A stretch of 64,000 nucleotides of DNA from Geobacteraceae bacterium (lineage in GTDB: Bacteria; Desulfobacterota; Desulfuromonadia; Geobacterales; Pseudopelobacteraceae). The notes beneath the pieces were generated by a model that saw nothing but the letters and a program-made list of their open reading frames with translations, had not been told where the DNA came from and did no database searches. The translations under genes were made by a program, and so were the position numbers. How positions within the stretch are numbered: position 1 is the first letter of the stretch; each line of letters begins with the position of its first letter. Location of the stretch: contig JADKKR010000005.1 in assembly GCA_016720395.1 (NCBI GenBank), positions 186,001 to 250,000 of the forward strand, in the 5' to 3' direction. Below are positions 25,965 through 35,071 of this stretch, piece by piece.

Positions 25965-27206
25965 TCAGGTCTCCGGCCGGCCAGGTTGGTCAGCCAGGCG
26001 CTGTGCTGAAGTAAGTAACATGCCGCCGACACCTAGTATGGCGAACAGCCAGACCGGAAAGCTGGATAGTTTCGGCACTGCAAATCCGATCAGACTCGTG
26101 AAGCACAGATTCGCCCAGACGAACAGTGCAACCGGCGTATTCTGCCGCAAGAAAAAATTCGCGGCAAAGTCGATACCGAAGCTATAGATTATGATCCCGC
26201 AGAGCACGAACAGTAACCCGCCATCCCGGTAAAATGGCTCCAGGAATGTGCCGACATTGGTTGAAAACGGTACATCATAAAAATCTATTACCTGGCTGGG
26301 CGGTTCTTTGGTAAATCCCAGTTTGGCCAGATACTTGATCAGGGGATACAGGAATCTTTCAGGAACAGAGGAGATCTGCTCGTTTCCATCCAGCATCTTG
26401 TTGAAATAGGCAAAACCGCTCACACCATACACATAGATCTCCTGTGTGATCCCGGGAAGAACCGACTCCTCGAATTTACCTTCATAGGTGGTCTTGCCGG
26501 TCCATTCGGCAACCGCCCAGAAAATCATGACCGCTATCAGCGTCGTGCCGGCAGCCAATCTGAAAAGCCTGCCCGGATGAAGTGTCTTCGCTGCAGGCAG
26601 GATCATGAGTATGGATGTGAAAAGAATCCAGAATGGCCGTGTCCTGTCAATGTACAGCAGGTTCCCGCTCAATTGGAAAAGTGCCGGAATCAGCCAGTAT
26701 GCCGATATCCGTTTACGTTGAAGCTGGTAGACGGTCAGTGCGATGGCAATCCAGCCGACGTAGGTGAGTTGCGTGCCGATCGAGATGGTCGTTTCGTTTT
26801 CCCACCTGATGGCATAGGCCTCATTGACCAGGGCAAGCAGAAATCCGGCAATACCACCGAGATTTCTTGAAATATCGATGACATATTTTATCACGCCGAT
26901 AAACCCGACGGCATGCAGCAGGAGGATGGCTGTTTTTATCCCGACCGGGCTCTCCTGTCTCTCGCCGATAGATTCAGCCGGTCTCGCCTGCAGGATACTA
27001 CGGTAATAGGGGTACGAAACGTATGCCGACAGGATGAACATTGCTTCCGCAAACAGGAAAACAGACATGGCCGTACTGCCGGGATCATCGACTCCTACGA
27101 GCTTCAACAGGTACAGTACGAGCCAGGCGCCCCAGGTCAGTGCTCCATAGAAGCTGGGGATGAAAAACAGGTATTTTATGTCGCTGAACGCAGTTTTGTC
27201 AGCCAT
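25965..27206 (-). CDS. wzy: Polysaccharide repeat-unit polymerase (Wzy-like membrane protein)
   Basis: 413 residues, very hydrophobic, with about 10-12 membrane-spanning segments spread over the whole length and a long extracytoplasmic loop between about 240 and 330 (contains YVYGVSGFAYFNKMLDG). Sequence conservation in Wzy proteins is too low for motif proof; the call rests on topology and the location between the flippase gene (8-bp overlap) and glycosyltransferase genes. It would join repeat units on the periplasmic side of the inner membrane. Confidence 0.72.
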   Translation of the reverse strand: MADKTAFSDIKYLFFIPSFYGALTWGAWLVLYLLKLVGVDDPGSTAMSVFLFAEAMFILSAYVSYPYYRSILQARPAESIGERQESPVGIKTAILLLHAVGFIGVIKYVIDISRNLGGIAGFLLALVNEAYAIRWENETTISIGTQLTYVGWIAIALTVYQLQRKRISAYWLIPALFQLSGNLLYIDRTRPFWILFTSILMILPAAKTLHPGRLFRLAAGTTLIAVMIFWAVAEWTGKTTYEGKFEESVLPGITQEIYVYGVSGFAYFNKMLDGNEQISSVPERFLYPLIKYLAKLGFTKEPPSQVIDFYDVPFSTNVGTFLEPFYRDGGLLFVLCGIIIYSFGIDFAANFFLRQNTPVALFVWANLCFTSLIGFAVPKLSSFPVWLFAILGVGGMLLTSAQRLADQPGRPET

Positions 27207-28410
27207 AAAGTTCCCTGCTGCGGCCCCAACCCAGTGTCAGGGACATGCCGATGAACAGGAGCAGTTGAGTCGGCACGATCCAGGACAGGGTCCCGACACT
27301 GAAGTCATGCTGCAGAAAAAGGAAGATCACGACACCCGCCAGCACGGCCCAGGTCAGGTTGACCAGCAGCCGCTGCAGGTACCCCTGACGCAGCGTGGAG
27401 TAGGTGATGTTGTTGACCAGGACGATGCAGAGCGAATGGACCAGAAACGGGATTGCCAGATAGACCGGGATGGGCGTTCCGCTCCAGAGGAACAGGTAGG
27501 CGAAGAGCGCGACCGATACGGCCGCGACGTAACCGGCGATATACCCGGAATACCCCCTGATCGTGCCGAGGAGCGCCTGATGGTCAAAGGGGTACCTGAT
27601 ATACATCCGGGGAAAGAACACGGCCCCGGCAACGACCATGACGCCTGAGACCAGTTCCGGAAACTTGGCCAGGAACACATACATGCCGATACTGTCGTTC
27701 ATCTGCATCTTCAGGCCCAGAACAGCCAGAACGATCTGGTCGGCCCTGAACAGGAGGTAGTTGAGCGCCTGCTGCAGGCCCATTTGGAGGTTGGCCGTGC
27801 AGTCCACCTCGTGCCTGCCGGCCCGGTCGGTCTGGTTGCACCACAGCCAGAGCCAGCGCAGGCAGCTCGATGCCAGGAATACCGTGAGGGTGACTGCGGT
27901 ACTCAATCGTCCATAATAATTGAGCGTAAAGATGACGATGAAGAACAGGGGATAATTGAACAGGTTGGAGAGGGCGGTCGTCTTGAACCTCTGTCGGGCA
28001 TTCAGGTCCGCCATGATGATCAGCGACCAGGTGTCCAGCAGTATCGTGCAGAAGGCGACGCAGGCCGCCCAGGGCGAAAACACGAACATCACCACCAGGG
28101 AAAACACCCCCGCCAGGGGGAGCGCCTTTTTGAAAACGTAGCGGACGGGATCCAGGAAGGCCTTGTCATTCCCGGTCACGAGGGCAAATACGACCTGCTC
28201 TATGCCGGTTTTGGCTATCGTAAGCCCCAACGTCTGCCACTGAACGAACAGGATCAGGGAGACTGCGCTGGCCGGGTCAAAGGAAACCCAGCGATTGGAG
28301 GCGATGATTATGAACCCGATTGCGGAAATGACGCTCGAACCCAGCAGGGAGATGAACCCTACAAAGGCCCGTTTCAGCTCCGACCGGGAATCATGTGACG
28401 GTATGTTCAT
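27199..28410 (-). CDS. wzx: Polysaccharide flippase-like membrane protein (Wzx/MATE-like)
   Basis: 403 residues with about 11-12 hydrophobic helices arranged in two similar halves, beginning with ELKRAFVGFISLLGSSVISAIGFIII. Charged residues within helices and short loops fit the MVF/PST exporter class that moves lipid-linked repeat units across the inner membrane. There is no diagnostic motif. Neighbouring chain-length, export and polymerase genes make a Wzx role very likely. The start is the first ATG of the frame, 90 bp past the Wzz-like gene's stop. Confidence 0.72.
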   Translation of the reverse strand: MNIPSHDSRSELKRAFVGFISLLGSSVISAIGFIIIASNRWVSFDPASAVSLILFVQWQTLGLTIAKTGIEQVVFALVTGNDKAFLDPVRYVFKKALPLAGVFSLVVMFVFSPWAACVAFCTILLDTWSLIIMADLNARQRFKTTALSNLFNYPLFFIVIFTLNYYGRLSTAVTLTVFLASSCLRWLWLWCNQTDRAGRHEVDCTANLQMGLQQALNYLLFRADQIVLAVLGLKMQMNDSIGMYVFLAKFPELVSGVMVVAGAVFFPRMYIRYPFDHQALLGTIRGYSGYIAGYVAAVSVALFAYLFLWSGTPIPVYLAIPFLVHSLCIVLVNNITYSTLRQGYLQRLLVNLTWAVLAGVVIFLFLQHDFSVGTLSWIVPTQLLLFIGMSLTLGWGRSRELYG

Positions 28411-28500
28411 AGGCTGAGCGGGCCGTGACCGAACGCTGAATGCAGTTGTTCCAGCACTGCACGGAGAACCGGGATCGACAGTGACGACTCAAGAGAGTCA

Positions 28501-29649
28501 CTAGTCATTCCCGTGGATCCTGCCGAAACGATCCGTGACAAGAACGTACACGAGGGAAAAAAGGAAGGCCGTGAAGGTTGTCATGACGACCAGAAACCCC
28601 CTCTTCGGCTTGCTCCGTTTGTCCGGAACCTTCGCCTGTTGGAGAACCTGAATGGTCGATACGTCGTTTTCCGAATTGAGCCTGGCCACCTCATACTGCT
28701 TCACAAGCATGTCATACACCGCTTCCGCAGACTTGAATTTGCGCATCAGGTGCAGGAATTCCTGCCCCCGTTCGGGGATCTTCTCGAAGCCCGGCAGCGC
28801 CACCGAACCGCCTGCGCTCTGCAGTGAGCCGATCTTGTCCTTCAGCACCGCGATCGCCTGCTGTACGGCCTTGATCTTCTGGCTGGAATCGGCATAGGTG
28901 CGCCGCAGGATACTCAGTTCTATCTCCTGGGAATTGAGCTGTGCCGTCAGCTGGGAGATGGCGGTGACGGAAAGTGCGGCCTGCTGGCCGGCATCGACGG
29001 TCTTGTACCGGGACTGGAAAGACTTCAGGGTTTGTTCAGCCTGGGTCAATTCCTCCCTGGCCTTGGCAATCCTCTCTTCAAAAAATCCTTTGTTGTTTGC
29101 CGCCACGGTCATGGACATGCCGGTGGTGAGCTTTTTCAGCTCTTCCACCAGGCTGTTGGCTATTTCTGCGGCCCGCTTCGGGTCACTGTCATCCACGTTG
29201 ATGGTAATGATCCCTTCCTTGACCGATGTGATCAGGATCTTCTTGCCCATGGTCTTGTAAACATCTTCCCGGTATTTTTTCCCGTACACATCATGCAGCT
29301 TGAACCGCTCGATAACCGGGTCGCGCAGGCTCTCGATCTTGAGCATCTCGGCATACAGTCTGGCGGTCTTGGATTCTCCGAGCAGGTCACCACCGATGGC
29401 CGCCAGCGCTCCCTGCATCATGGCCGCGGAGAACAGACCCCCCTGCTGCTGCGGGGGCAGTATCTTTGCACGGGCGGTATAGATGTCGGGCAGCAGCATA
29501 CTGCCGATGGTCGTTACAACCGCAACGGTGACCGTGATGAAGAGGATCAACTTCCTGCGTTTGACAATGGCCGGGAGGTAGCCCTGTATGCCAACGTCCG
29601 CAGCCGTCTGCGGTTGCGTCGGGGAATTCTGTCCGGTTTCTTTTTGCAT
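28501..29649 (-). CDS. wzz: Polysaccharide chain-length determinant (Wzz/PCP family)
   Basis: 382 residues. A membrane segment near 32-54 (KLILFITVTVAVVTTIGSML) and a second close to the C-terminus (about 355-375) bracket a periplasmic domain with the Wzz signature DIYTARAKILPPQQ, and a long coiled-coil from about 175 to 300 (EERIAKAREELTQAEQTL...). The proline-rich PDKRSKPKRG before the last helix is typical. There is no C-terminal tyrosine kinase domain. These proteins set polymer length by acting with the Wzy polymerase and contact the Wza exporter, encoded directly upstream in this operon. Confidence 0.9.
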   Translation of the reverse strand: MQKETGQNSPTQPQTAADVGIQGYLPAIVKRRKLILFITVTVAVVTTIGSMLLPDIYTARAKILPPQQQGGLFSAAMMQGALAAIGGDLLGESKTARLYAEMLKIESLRDPVIERFKLHDVYGKKYREDVYKTMGKKILITSVKEGIITINVDDSDPKRAAEIANSLVEELKKLTTGMSMTVAANNKGFFEERIAKAREELTQAEQTLKSFQSRYKTVDAGQQAALSVTAISQLTAQLNSQEIELSILRRTYADSSQKIKAVQQAIAVLKDKIGSLQSAGGSVALPGFEKIPERGQEFLHLMRKFKSAEAVYDMLVKQYEVARLNSENDVSTIQVLQQAKVPDKRSKPKRGFLVVMTTFTAFLFSLVYVLVTDRFGRIHGND

Positions 29650-29782
29650 TCATTCTCCGTGGTAATGCTCAATGCCCAAAGATTCGATATGTTGACTTGT
29701 CCCCGTGTCCCGCGGTTGGCTGGATTTGCCGCATCCACCCGTCGGGATACCGGATTTATGGATTAAACTCGATCCTGATTTG

Positions 29783-32326
29783 TCACAGCCCCGCAGCTAT
29801 CAACACGCCCGCAGTAAGGGCGATCTGACCGAGAATGGTAGCAATATCCTTAATGTCACGCATCCAGGCAGTCTTCGCGTAGCGCTGCGGCACAATTATG
29901 GAATCACCGGAATCGACATTGTGCGCCATGAACCGGTTAAAAAACAGGAAACCAGCGGATTGCTTCTTGCTGAAGACCGTGCCGTCCATTTTTACCAGGT
30001 AGATCTCATCCTCCTCGGCATTATCGGTGGGGCCCCCCACCTTGCCCAGATAATAGTCGACATCCTCATTTGGCGCGAAGATGACGCTGGCGGGGTTGTA
30101 CACCTGGCCGAGGATGTTGATGGCCTTAGGGTCACTCGGGACAAAGAGGTTGTCCCCGCCCCGCAGCTCCAGGCCGGCGCACTCTCGTCGCAGATCTTCA
30201 AGGGAGGGAACTTGAATCAGCAATCGCCCTTCCGCCCGCTTGTTCCTGAGGAGGCCGATGGTTCTTTTTAATCCCTCAAGATCCGACCTGGCGGCTTCCA
30301 ACTCTTCCTTGGATGAAGCAACCTCCGCAAGCTGTGCCTGTTTCCTGACGATCTCCTCCTCGGCTCTGGCGAGAGACTCATCCATCTGTTTCTGCTGCAG
30401 TTGACGCAGAGATTCCCTGGTGAATTTCATACCGCGCAGATACGCCTTGTCGGTAAGACCTCCTGCCCGCTCGATTACGGAGCAGAGCCGTTCACTTTTG
30501 TAAATCGGGTAAACTCCGGGAAACCGTATTTCGCCGGACAGGGAGATATAGCGACCGGTTTCCTCGGCCCAGTCGGGTAGTTTTTTGATGGTGAGTTCAT
30601 CAAAGGGCTCCAGCAGGATGTTGGCCTGCGGATTACCCTTGAGTGCTTCAGCAAGGTTAACGCTCAGGGGAAAGGTGCTGACCGTGTCGTTGTTTTTTTT
30701 CAGGCGGCTAAGATCGGCACTGGCCAGGTAGGCGCTGGGCGTGGGGTAGCCCGCCTGGATAAGAAGGTCCCGGATGGTCATCTCTTTGTAAAGGCGGTAT
30801 TCGCCGGGTTTCTGGACTTCTCCGGCCACTTTCACCCTCGGTTGCCGCTCCAGCTCCAGGCGGGAAAAGACGCGGATGATGTCAAACTCCCTGATTTCAA
30901 GGTTCTGAGCAGGGTCGCGGGTCAGCGCCGCCTCCAGATTGACCACAATCTTCTGCGGCATGAGATCGGGCGGCATCAGCCTGGTTATTTCCAGGAAATC
31001 GGGAAAATACTCGGGCAGGAGATGTTCACGACTCAGTACGTCTCCGAGTCGCATGCCCGGTTTGAGTGCGAAAGAGCCTGGCCGGTCCACGTGCCCTTCG
31101 ATCCGGAAATGATCGCGGAGGAGACTATTGATCGGAAAGATGCGAACGACATCCAGGTCTTGTATCGTGATCGCGGCTGCCAGCTGGTCAAGCGGTTTGC
31201 CGGTGGCAAGGGTATCGAGGTTCAGATCGAGAACCTTCTTCTTGTCGTTGGCGACGACCCGGGAGATCTGCACCCGCTGCAGGTATCCGGTGGCCGTTAT
31301 CCCTTCGGCAAGGCCCAGCAGGTCCTTGAGGCTGGTCTCGTCCTTGAGCTCATAGATGGCCGGCCGTTTGACATCTCCGGCGATTGCCGCCACCCGGCCA
31401 ATAACCGGCACAAAGATCGTGTCGCCGGAGTGCAGCCGGATATCGCGGTTCTTGTCACCCCTGGTGAAAAAGTCATACAGGTCGATCGTTTCTTCGGCCT
31501 GTCCGGCATGGCGCAGTTTTATGCTCCTGAGGCTGCCGTTCTTGGTCGGGCCTCCGGCTGCGCTCAACGCGTTCAGCAGGGTGGAGAGGGAACTCAGGGA
31601 ATAATTGCCGGGTGCGGCCACCTCGCCGACGACATTGACCTTGACGGTACGCAGCTTGCCCATATTGACGGACAGGTCGAAATCGCGGTATTCCTTGGCC
31701 AGACGGAGGCGGAAGACCTCCGCCAGCCTGCCGAACGGCACCCCCGCCACCCTGACCGGCCCCCCCTTGGGGAGGAATACCTCGCCGCTGCGGGAAACCG
31801 GGAGCTCATAGGTGCCCTCGACACTTCCCCAGACATTCAACACCAGGGTATCGCCCGGGCCGGTCAGGTAGTCATCGCTGACCGGGACATCGGTCTGGGG
31901 ATAAAAGGTGACATTCTTGAAATAGTTGTACCCGAACTGTGTGAGCGTCCTGGCCGGGTTGATGTCGCTGACCTTGGTGGCCCCCAGGATATCGTCCGAA
32001 GTTATCTGTCGTTCGAGAGGCGACGGGGTTGACGGCTCAATAGAAGAAGAGATGATTTCTTTGACGACGAGCGGTGGCTGGTCGTCACCGGGAGGCTTGA
32101 TCTTCTCCGCGGCGGGGGCTCTCAGATGTTCAACTCTGGATAACTGGGAGGAACCCGGCACCATCCGGGGTGGGACGAATGACGGAGCTGGCAGGCTTGC
32201 CCCGGAATCAGAGGTTCTCCGCACGAGGTCATCGATGGTCTGGTCCGCTGCACAGGCTGGTGAGAGCGGAGCAACTACACCTGACAACATCAACGTCATG
32301 ACAGTAGAGAGCAGAAACTTATTCAT
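29783..32326 (-). CDS. Outer-membrane polysaccharide export protein (Wza-like, multiple SLBB domains)
   Basis: 847 residues, more than twice the length of Wza itself. AGGAG precedes the ATG and a signal peptide ends near ACA|ADQ; the Cys there does not sit in a good lipobox, so it may not be a lipoprotein. Residues about 145-215 form the polysaccharide export (PES) domain (YLTGPGDTLVLNVWG, PRVAGVPFG-like). Several SLBB domains follow: VNVVGEVAAPGNYSL, VIGRVAAIAGDVKRPAIYEL, IEGHVDRPGSFAL, KVAGEVQKPGEYRL, SLSGEIRFPGVYPI and NILGQVYNPASVIF. A charged coiled-coil near 655-715 precedes the last SLBB, and a hydrophobic tail (ATILGQIALTAGVLIAAGL) ends the protein. It would form the outer-membrane exit channel. 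Confidence 0.9.
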   Translation of the reverse strand: MNKFLLSTVMTLMLSGVVAPLSPACAADQTIDDLVRRTSDSGASLPAPSFVPPRMVPGSSQLSRVEHLRAPAAEKIKPPGDDQPPLVVKEIISSSIEPSTPSPLERQITSDDILGATKVSDINPARTLTQFGYNYFKNVTFYPQTDVPVSDDYLTGPGDTLVLNVWGSVEGTYELPVSRSGEVFLPKGGPVRVAGVPFGRLAEVFRLRLAKEYRDFDLSVNMGKLRTVKVNVVGEVAAPGNYSLSSLSTLLNALSAAGGPTKNGSLRSIKLRHAGQAEETIDLYDFFTRGDKNRDIRLHSGDTIFVPVIGRVAAIAGDVKRPAIYELKDETSLKDLLGLAEGITATGYLQRVQISRVVANDKKKVLDLNLDTLATGKPLDQLAAAITIQDLDVVRIFPINSLLRDHFRIEGHVDRPGSFALKPGMRLGDVLSREHLLPEYFPDFLEITRLMPPDLMPQKIVVNLEAALTRDPAQNLEIREFDIIRVFSRLELERQPRVKVAGEVQKPGEYRLYKEMTIRDLLIQAGYPTPSAYLASADLSRLKKNNDTVSTFPLSVNLAEALKGNPQANILLEPFDELTIKKLPDWAEETGRYISLSGEIRFPGVYPIYKSERLCSVIERAGGLTDKAYLRGMKFTRESLRQLQQKQMDESLARAEEEIVRKQAQLAEVASSKEELEAARSDLEGLKRTIGLLRNKRAEGRLLIQVPSLEDLRRECAGLELRGGDNLFVPSDPKAINILGQVYNPASVIFAPNEDVDYYLGKVGGPTDNAEEDEIYLVKMDGTVFSKKQSAGFLFFNRFMAHNVDSGDSIIVPQRYAKTAWMRDIKDIATILGQIALTAGVLIAAGL

Positions 32327-32583
32327 CCGGTTACTCCTGCGTTTTTTTCGTGTAATTGGTTGTGAGGTAATCCATCAATCTGCACCTGGTGCTGCATCAT
32401 CTATCTGGTAGGTATTACGCAATATTATAGCTCCCTGCAATACATTTTTATGCGGCTGATCAATTCCGGACGCAAATATGGAGGGTACGTAATTCGGTGG
32501 AGATTTCTCATCAATGCACTGAAAGGACAGCGTTTCGTGCCAAGGGGGGGCTGCCTGTTCGATCCGTCTGTCCGGCGGTTTGT

Positions 32584-34623
32584 TCAAAGATTCGCCGCCG
32601 TGGAATCTTGAGTGGCATTACGGGCATGAAAATAGATAATTTTTGCTGAAGACGGAGCCATATTATTTTCGGGGAGAGACTCAGTGCGGAGCAACTGCAC
32701 ACCCGATACAGAGGATTTGATCAACTGCTGGCTCGGCGTGAAATCGGTGACCATTCGATGCAGACATTTAACAATGCCGGCTATATCGGCTTCTTTGGCT
32801 CTCTGTAACAGATGGTTCAGTTCAGTGTTTACCACGTCAAGATTCTTGGCAACGGCGGCTGCAATCCGGATTTTTTCGTGAATTGTCGGCATGATCCCTT
32901 CCCCGGCAATCAGGAGCTCCTCGAAAAGTTTTTCCCCGGGCCGCAGGCCGGTAAATACCACATCAATATCCTCGTACGGAATCAATCCGGAAAGCTTGAT
33001 CAGTTCTTCGGCAAGATTGATGATGCGGACCGGTTCACCCATGTCGAGGACAAAAATTTCCCCGCCCTTTCCCAGACAGCCTGCCTGCAGCACGAGTTGG
33101 GCCGCTTCCGGGATGGTCATGAAGTACCTGACAACAGCGGGATCGGTAACGGTCACCGGTCCCCCCTTTCTTATCTGTTCCATGAAAAGGGGGATAACGC
33201 TCCCGTTACTGCCGAGTACGTTGCCGAATCGTACCGTCGAAAAATTTGTGGCGCTTCTTCTGGAGAGTGCCTGGACGTATATTTCCGCTACCCGTTTACT
33301 TGCTCCCATCACATTGGTTGGATTTACCGCCTTGTCGGTTGAGATCATGACAAAATCCCTGACGCCAAAGCGGTTTGCCGCATCCGCCATGATTCTTGTC
33401 CCGCCAATATTGTTTGAAACCGCCTCCATTGGGTTGTCTTCCATGATGGATACATGTTTGTAGGCTGCGGCATGAAACACCACATCCAGGTTGAATTCAG
33501 CAAAGACCATCTCGATCTTTTCTTTATTTCGTATGTCACAAAGGGCCGGAATTATGCGCATGCCGGGATGTTTTGCCCTAAGTTCCCGCTCTATATAAAA
33601 CAACGGCGTCTCGGCATGGTCCAGGATAATCAGTCTTTCAGGCATGAATCTGGCCACCTGCCGGCATATCTCACTGCCGATGCTGCCGGCCGCTCCTGAA
33701 ACAAGCACCGTCATATTTGTCAGATAGTTGCCAATGCTTCGTTCATCGAGAACGACCGGAGGCCGGCCAAGCAGATCGTCGATTTCCACGTCCTTGATCT
33801 GCGAAATCGAAATGTTGCCGTCAATAATTTCACCGATGGAGGGAACAGTTTTGAAACAAACCCCGGCTTTTGAGCATCGCTCGACGATGGTGCGTAACGC
33901 CATACCCCGCACAGACGGAATAGCGATGATGATCTCCTCGATCCCGAACTTTTTGACGAGTGCCTGAATATCTTCCTGCGTCCCGATCACGGGAACGTCG
34001 TTCAGGTACATCCCCTGCTTTTGCTGGTCGTCATCCACAAATCCAATGATGTCATAGGCGCAAACCTGCATTCTCCTGAACTCCTGCAACAGAAGGCTGC
34101 CCGCTTTACCGGCACCGACGATCAGAGCCCTGCGTCCTTTGACCTGTTTGGACGTCTGGCTGGTATCACGCCAGAGTCGCCAGGCAAGGCGGCTGGCCGA
34201 AACCAGTGTCAGAAGCAGAAACCAGTCCAGCACGATTATCGAACGGGGAAACGGGGCAAAATGATTGTAAAATGCGATCACGAATGCGGCAATCACCGAG
34301 GAGAGGCTGACTGCCTTGATTATTTTCACCGCATCCTGGATGGAAGCATATCGCCAGATGTTTCGGTAGAATCCCAGGCAAAGAAAGACTGCCGGCTTTG
34401 TTATCAGGACGATACAGAGCCCTTTCAGGAAAAGTTCGCGTTCATTCACCGGTATGTGAAAATCGAATCGCAAGAGAAACGCCATGGAAAAAGCAATGGC
34501 TATCATCGCCACATCAACCATCAGTACCAGCATGCCCTTAACGTATTTATTTCCAGAAAGCAGGCGAAACTGAATGCTTTCCGGACAGAACCCTTTGGAA
34601 CCTGGCGGGCAATGAGCTGACAT
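32584..34623 (-). CDS. Nucleoside-diphosphate-sugar 4,6-dehydratase, FlaA1/CapD/PglF family
   Basis: 679 residues from the ATG at 34623, chosen because GGAGGG lies 10 bases upstream; an in-frame ATG at 34740 would add 39 unconvincing residues. Four membrane helices occupy roughly 30-150. A CoA/NAD-binding-like domain has VGAGKAGSLLL; the catalytic short-chain dehydrogenase domain has VSGAAGSIGSEICRQ and ISTDKAVNPTNVMGASK, where Met replaces the usual catalytic Tyr, a hallmark of this inverting/membrane dehydratase family. The product converts UDP-GlcNAc to a 4-keto-6-deoxy sugar for the aminotransferase and acetyltransferase encoded later in the operon. It is the first gene of the minus-strand operon. 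Confidence 0.9.
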   Translation of the reverse strand: MSAHCPPGSKGFCPESIQFRLLSGNKYVKGMLVLMVDVAMIAIAFSMAFLLRFDFHIPVNERELFLKGLCIVLITKPAVFLCLGFYRNIWRYASIQDAVKIIKAVSLSSVIAAFVIAFYNHFAPFPRSIIVLDWFLLLTLVSASRLAWRLWRDTSQTSKQVKGRRALIVGAGKAGSLLLQEFRRMQVCAYDIIGFVDDDQQKQGMYLNDVPVIGTQEDIQALVKKFGIEEIIIAIPSVRGMALRTIVERCSKAGVCFKTVPSIGEIIDGNISISQIKDVEIDDLLGRPPVVLDERSIGNYLTNMTVLVSGAAGSIGSEICRQVARFMPERLIILDHAETPLFYIERELRAKHPGMRIIPALCDIRNKEKIEMVFAEFNLDVVFHAAAYKHVSIMEDNPMEAVSNNIGGTRIMADAANRFGVRDFVMISTDKAVNPTNVMGASKRVAEIYVQALSRRSATNFSTVRFGNVLGSNGSVIPLFMEQIRKGGPVTVTDPAVVRYFMTIPEAAQLVLQAGCLGKGGEIFVLDMGEPVRIINLAEELIKLSGLIPYEDIDVVFTGLRPGEKLFEELLIAGEGIMPTIHEKIRIAAAVAKNLDVVNTELNHLLQRAKEADIAGIVKCLHRMVTDFTPSQQLIKSSVSGVQLLRTESLPENNMAPSSAKIIYFHARNATQDSTAANL

Positions 34624-35071
34624 TATGTATTCACCCTCCGTTTCATCTGCCCGAGTGGTGGTAAGCAATGAAGAGTCAGGAATGGTGAAACAAAACAATT
34701 CCTGTTTACTCTGTCTGTTAGCCACAAGGTCATGATTCATCTTTTACAGCCACGACCACGAACGAGACAATATGCCGGGACCGAAAGACTCTCAAAAATT
34801 ATGCAATCACATTTCATGCCATGAACCTTTCTTACTTAGTTATACGTTTGTTCCTTGGTAGTTAGCTGGACACGACAACTTGTTTTTGATTTGATAAGGG
34901 TGCAAATATTTTTGCAGTACCGGGATGGCTCATGGGCCACCTCTGTTCGCACCAGAATACAAAGATTCTTTTGTCATTTTTCATTGGATGTTATAAGAAT
35001 TGTGATGACCATCCTGCCGCACGATTGAATCGTGTCGCAGGTATCGAAATCCGATTGGGAGTTTTCCCCCT
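34624..35071. other. Divergent intergenic region between polysaccharide operon and dGTPase gene
   Basis: No convincing gene. AT-rich parts at about 34790-34920 probably carry the promoters of both divergent transcripts. A perfect 15-bp palindrome is annotated separately at 35020. Confidence 0.5.
35020..35034. promoter_or_regulatory. 15-bp perfect palindrome upstream of the dGTPase gene
   Basis: CACGATT-G-AATCGTG, centred at 35027, about 37 bp before the ATG at 35072; imperfect symmetry extends to 35014-35040. Spacing suits a repressor operator or a 5'-UTR hairpin. No known regulator was matched. Confidence 0.3.

Noticed and set aside
30842..32032. 396-residue + ORF inside the Wza-like gene
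   Set aside because: Opposite to a protein with PES and SLBB domains; no coding signature of its own.
32375..32587. 70-residue minus-strand ORF upstream of the Wza-like gene
   Set aside because: No ribosome site, no recognisable features, low-complexity composition; more likely the operon's internal spacer.
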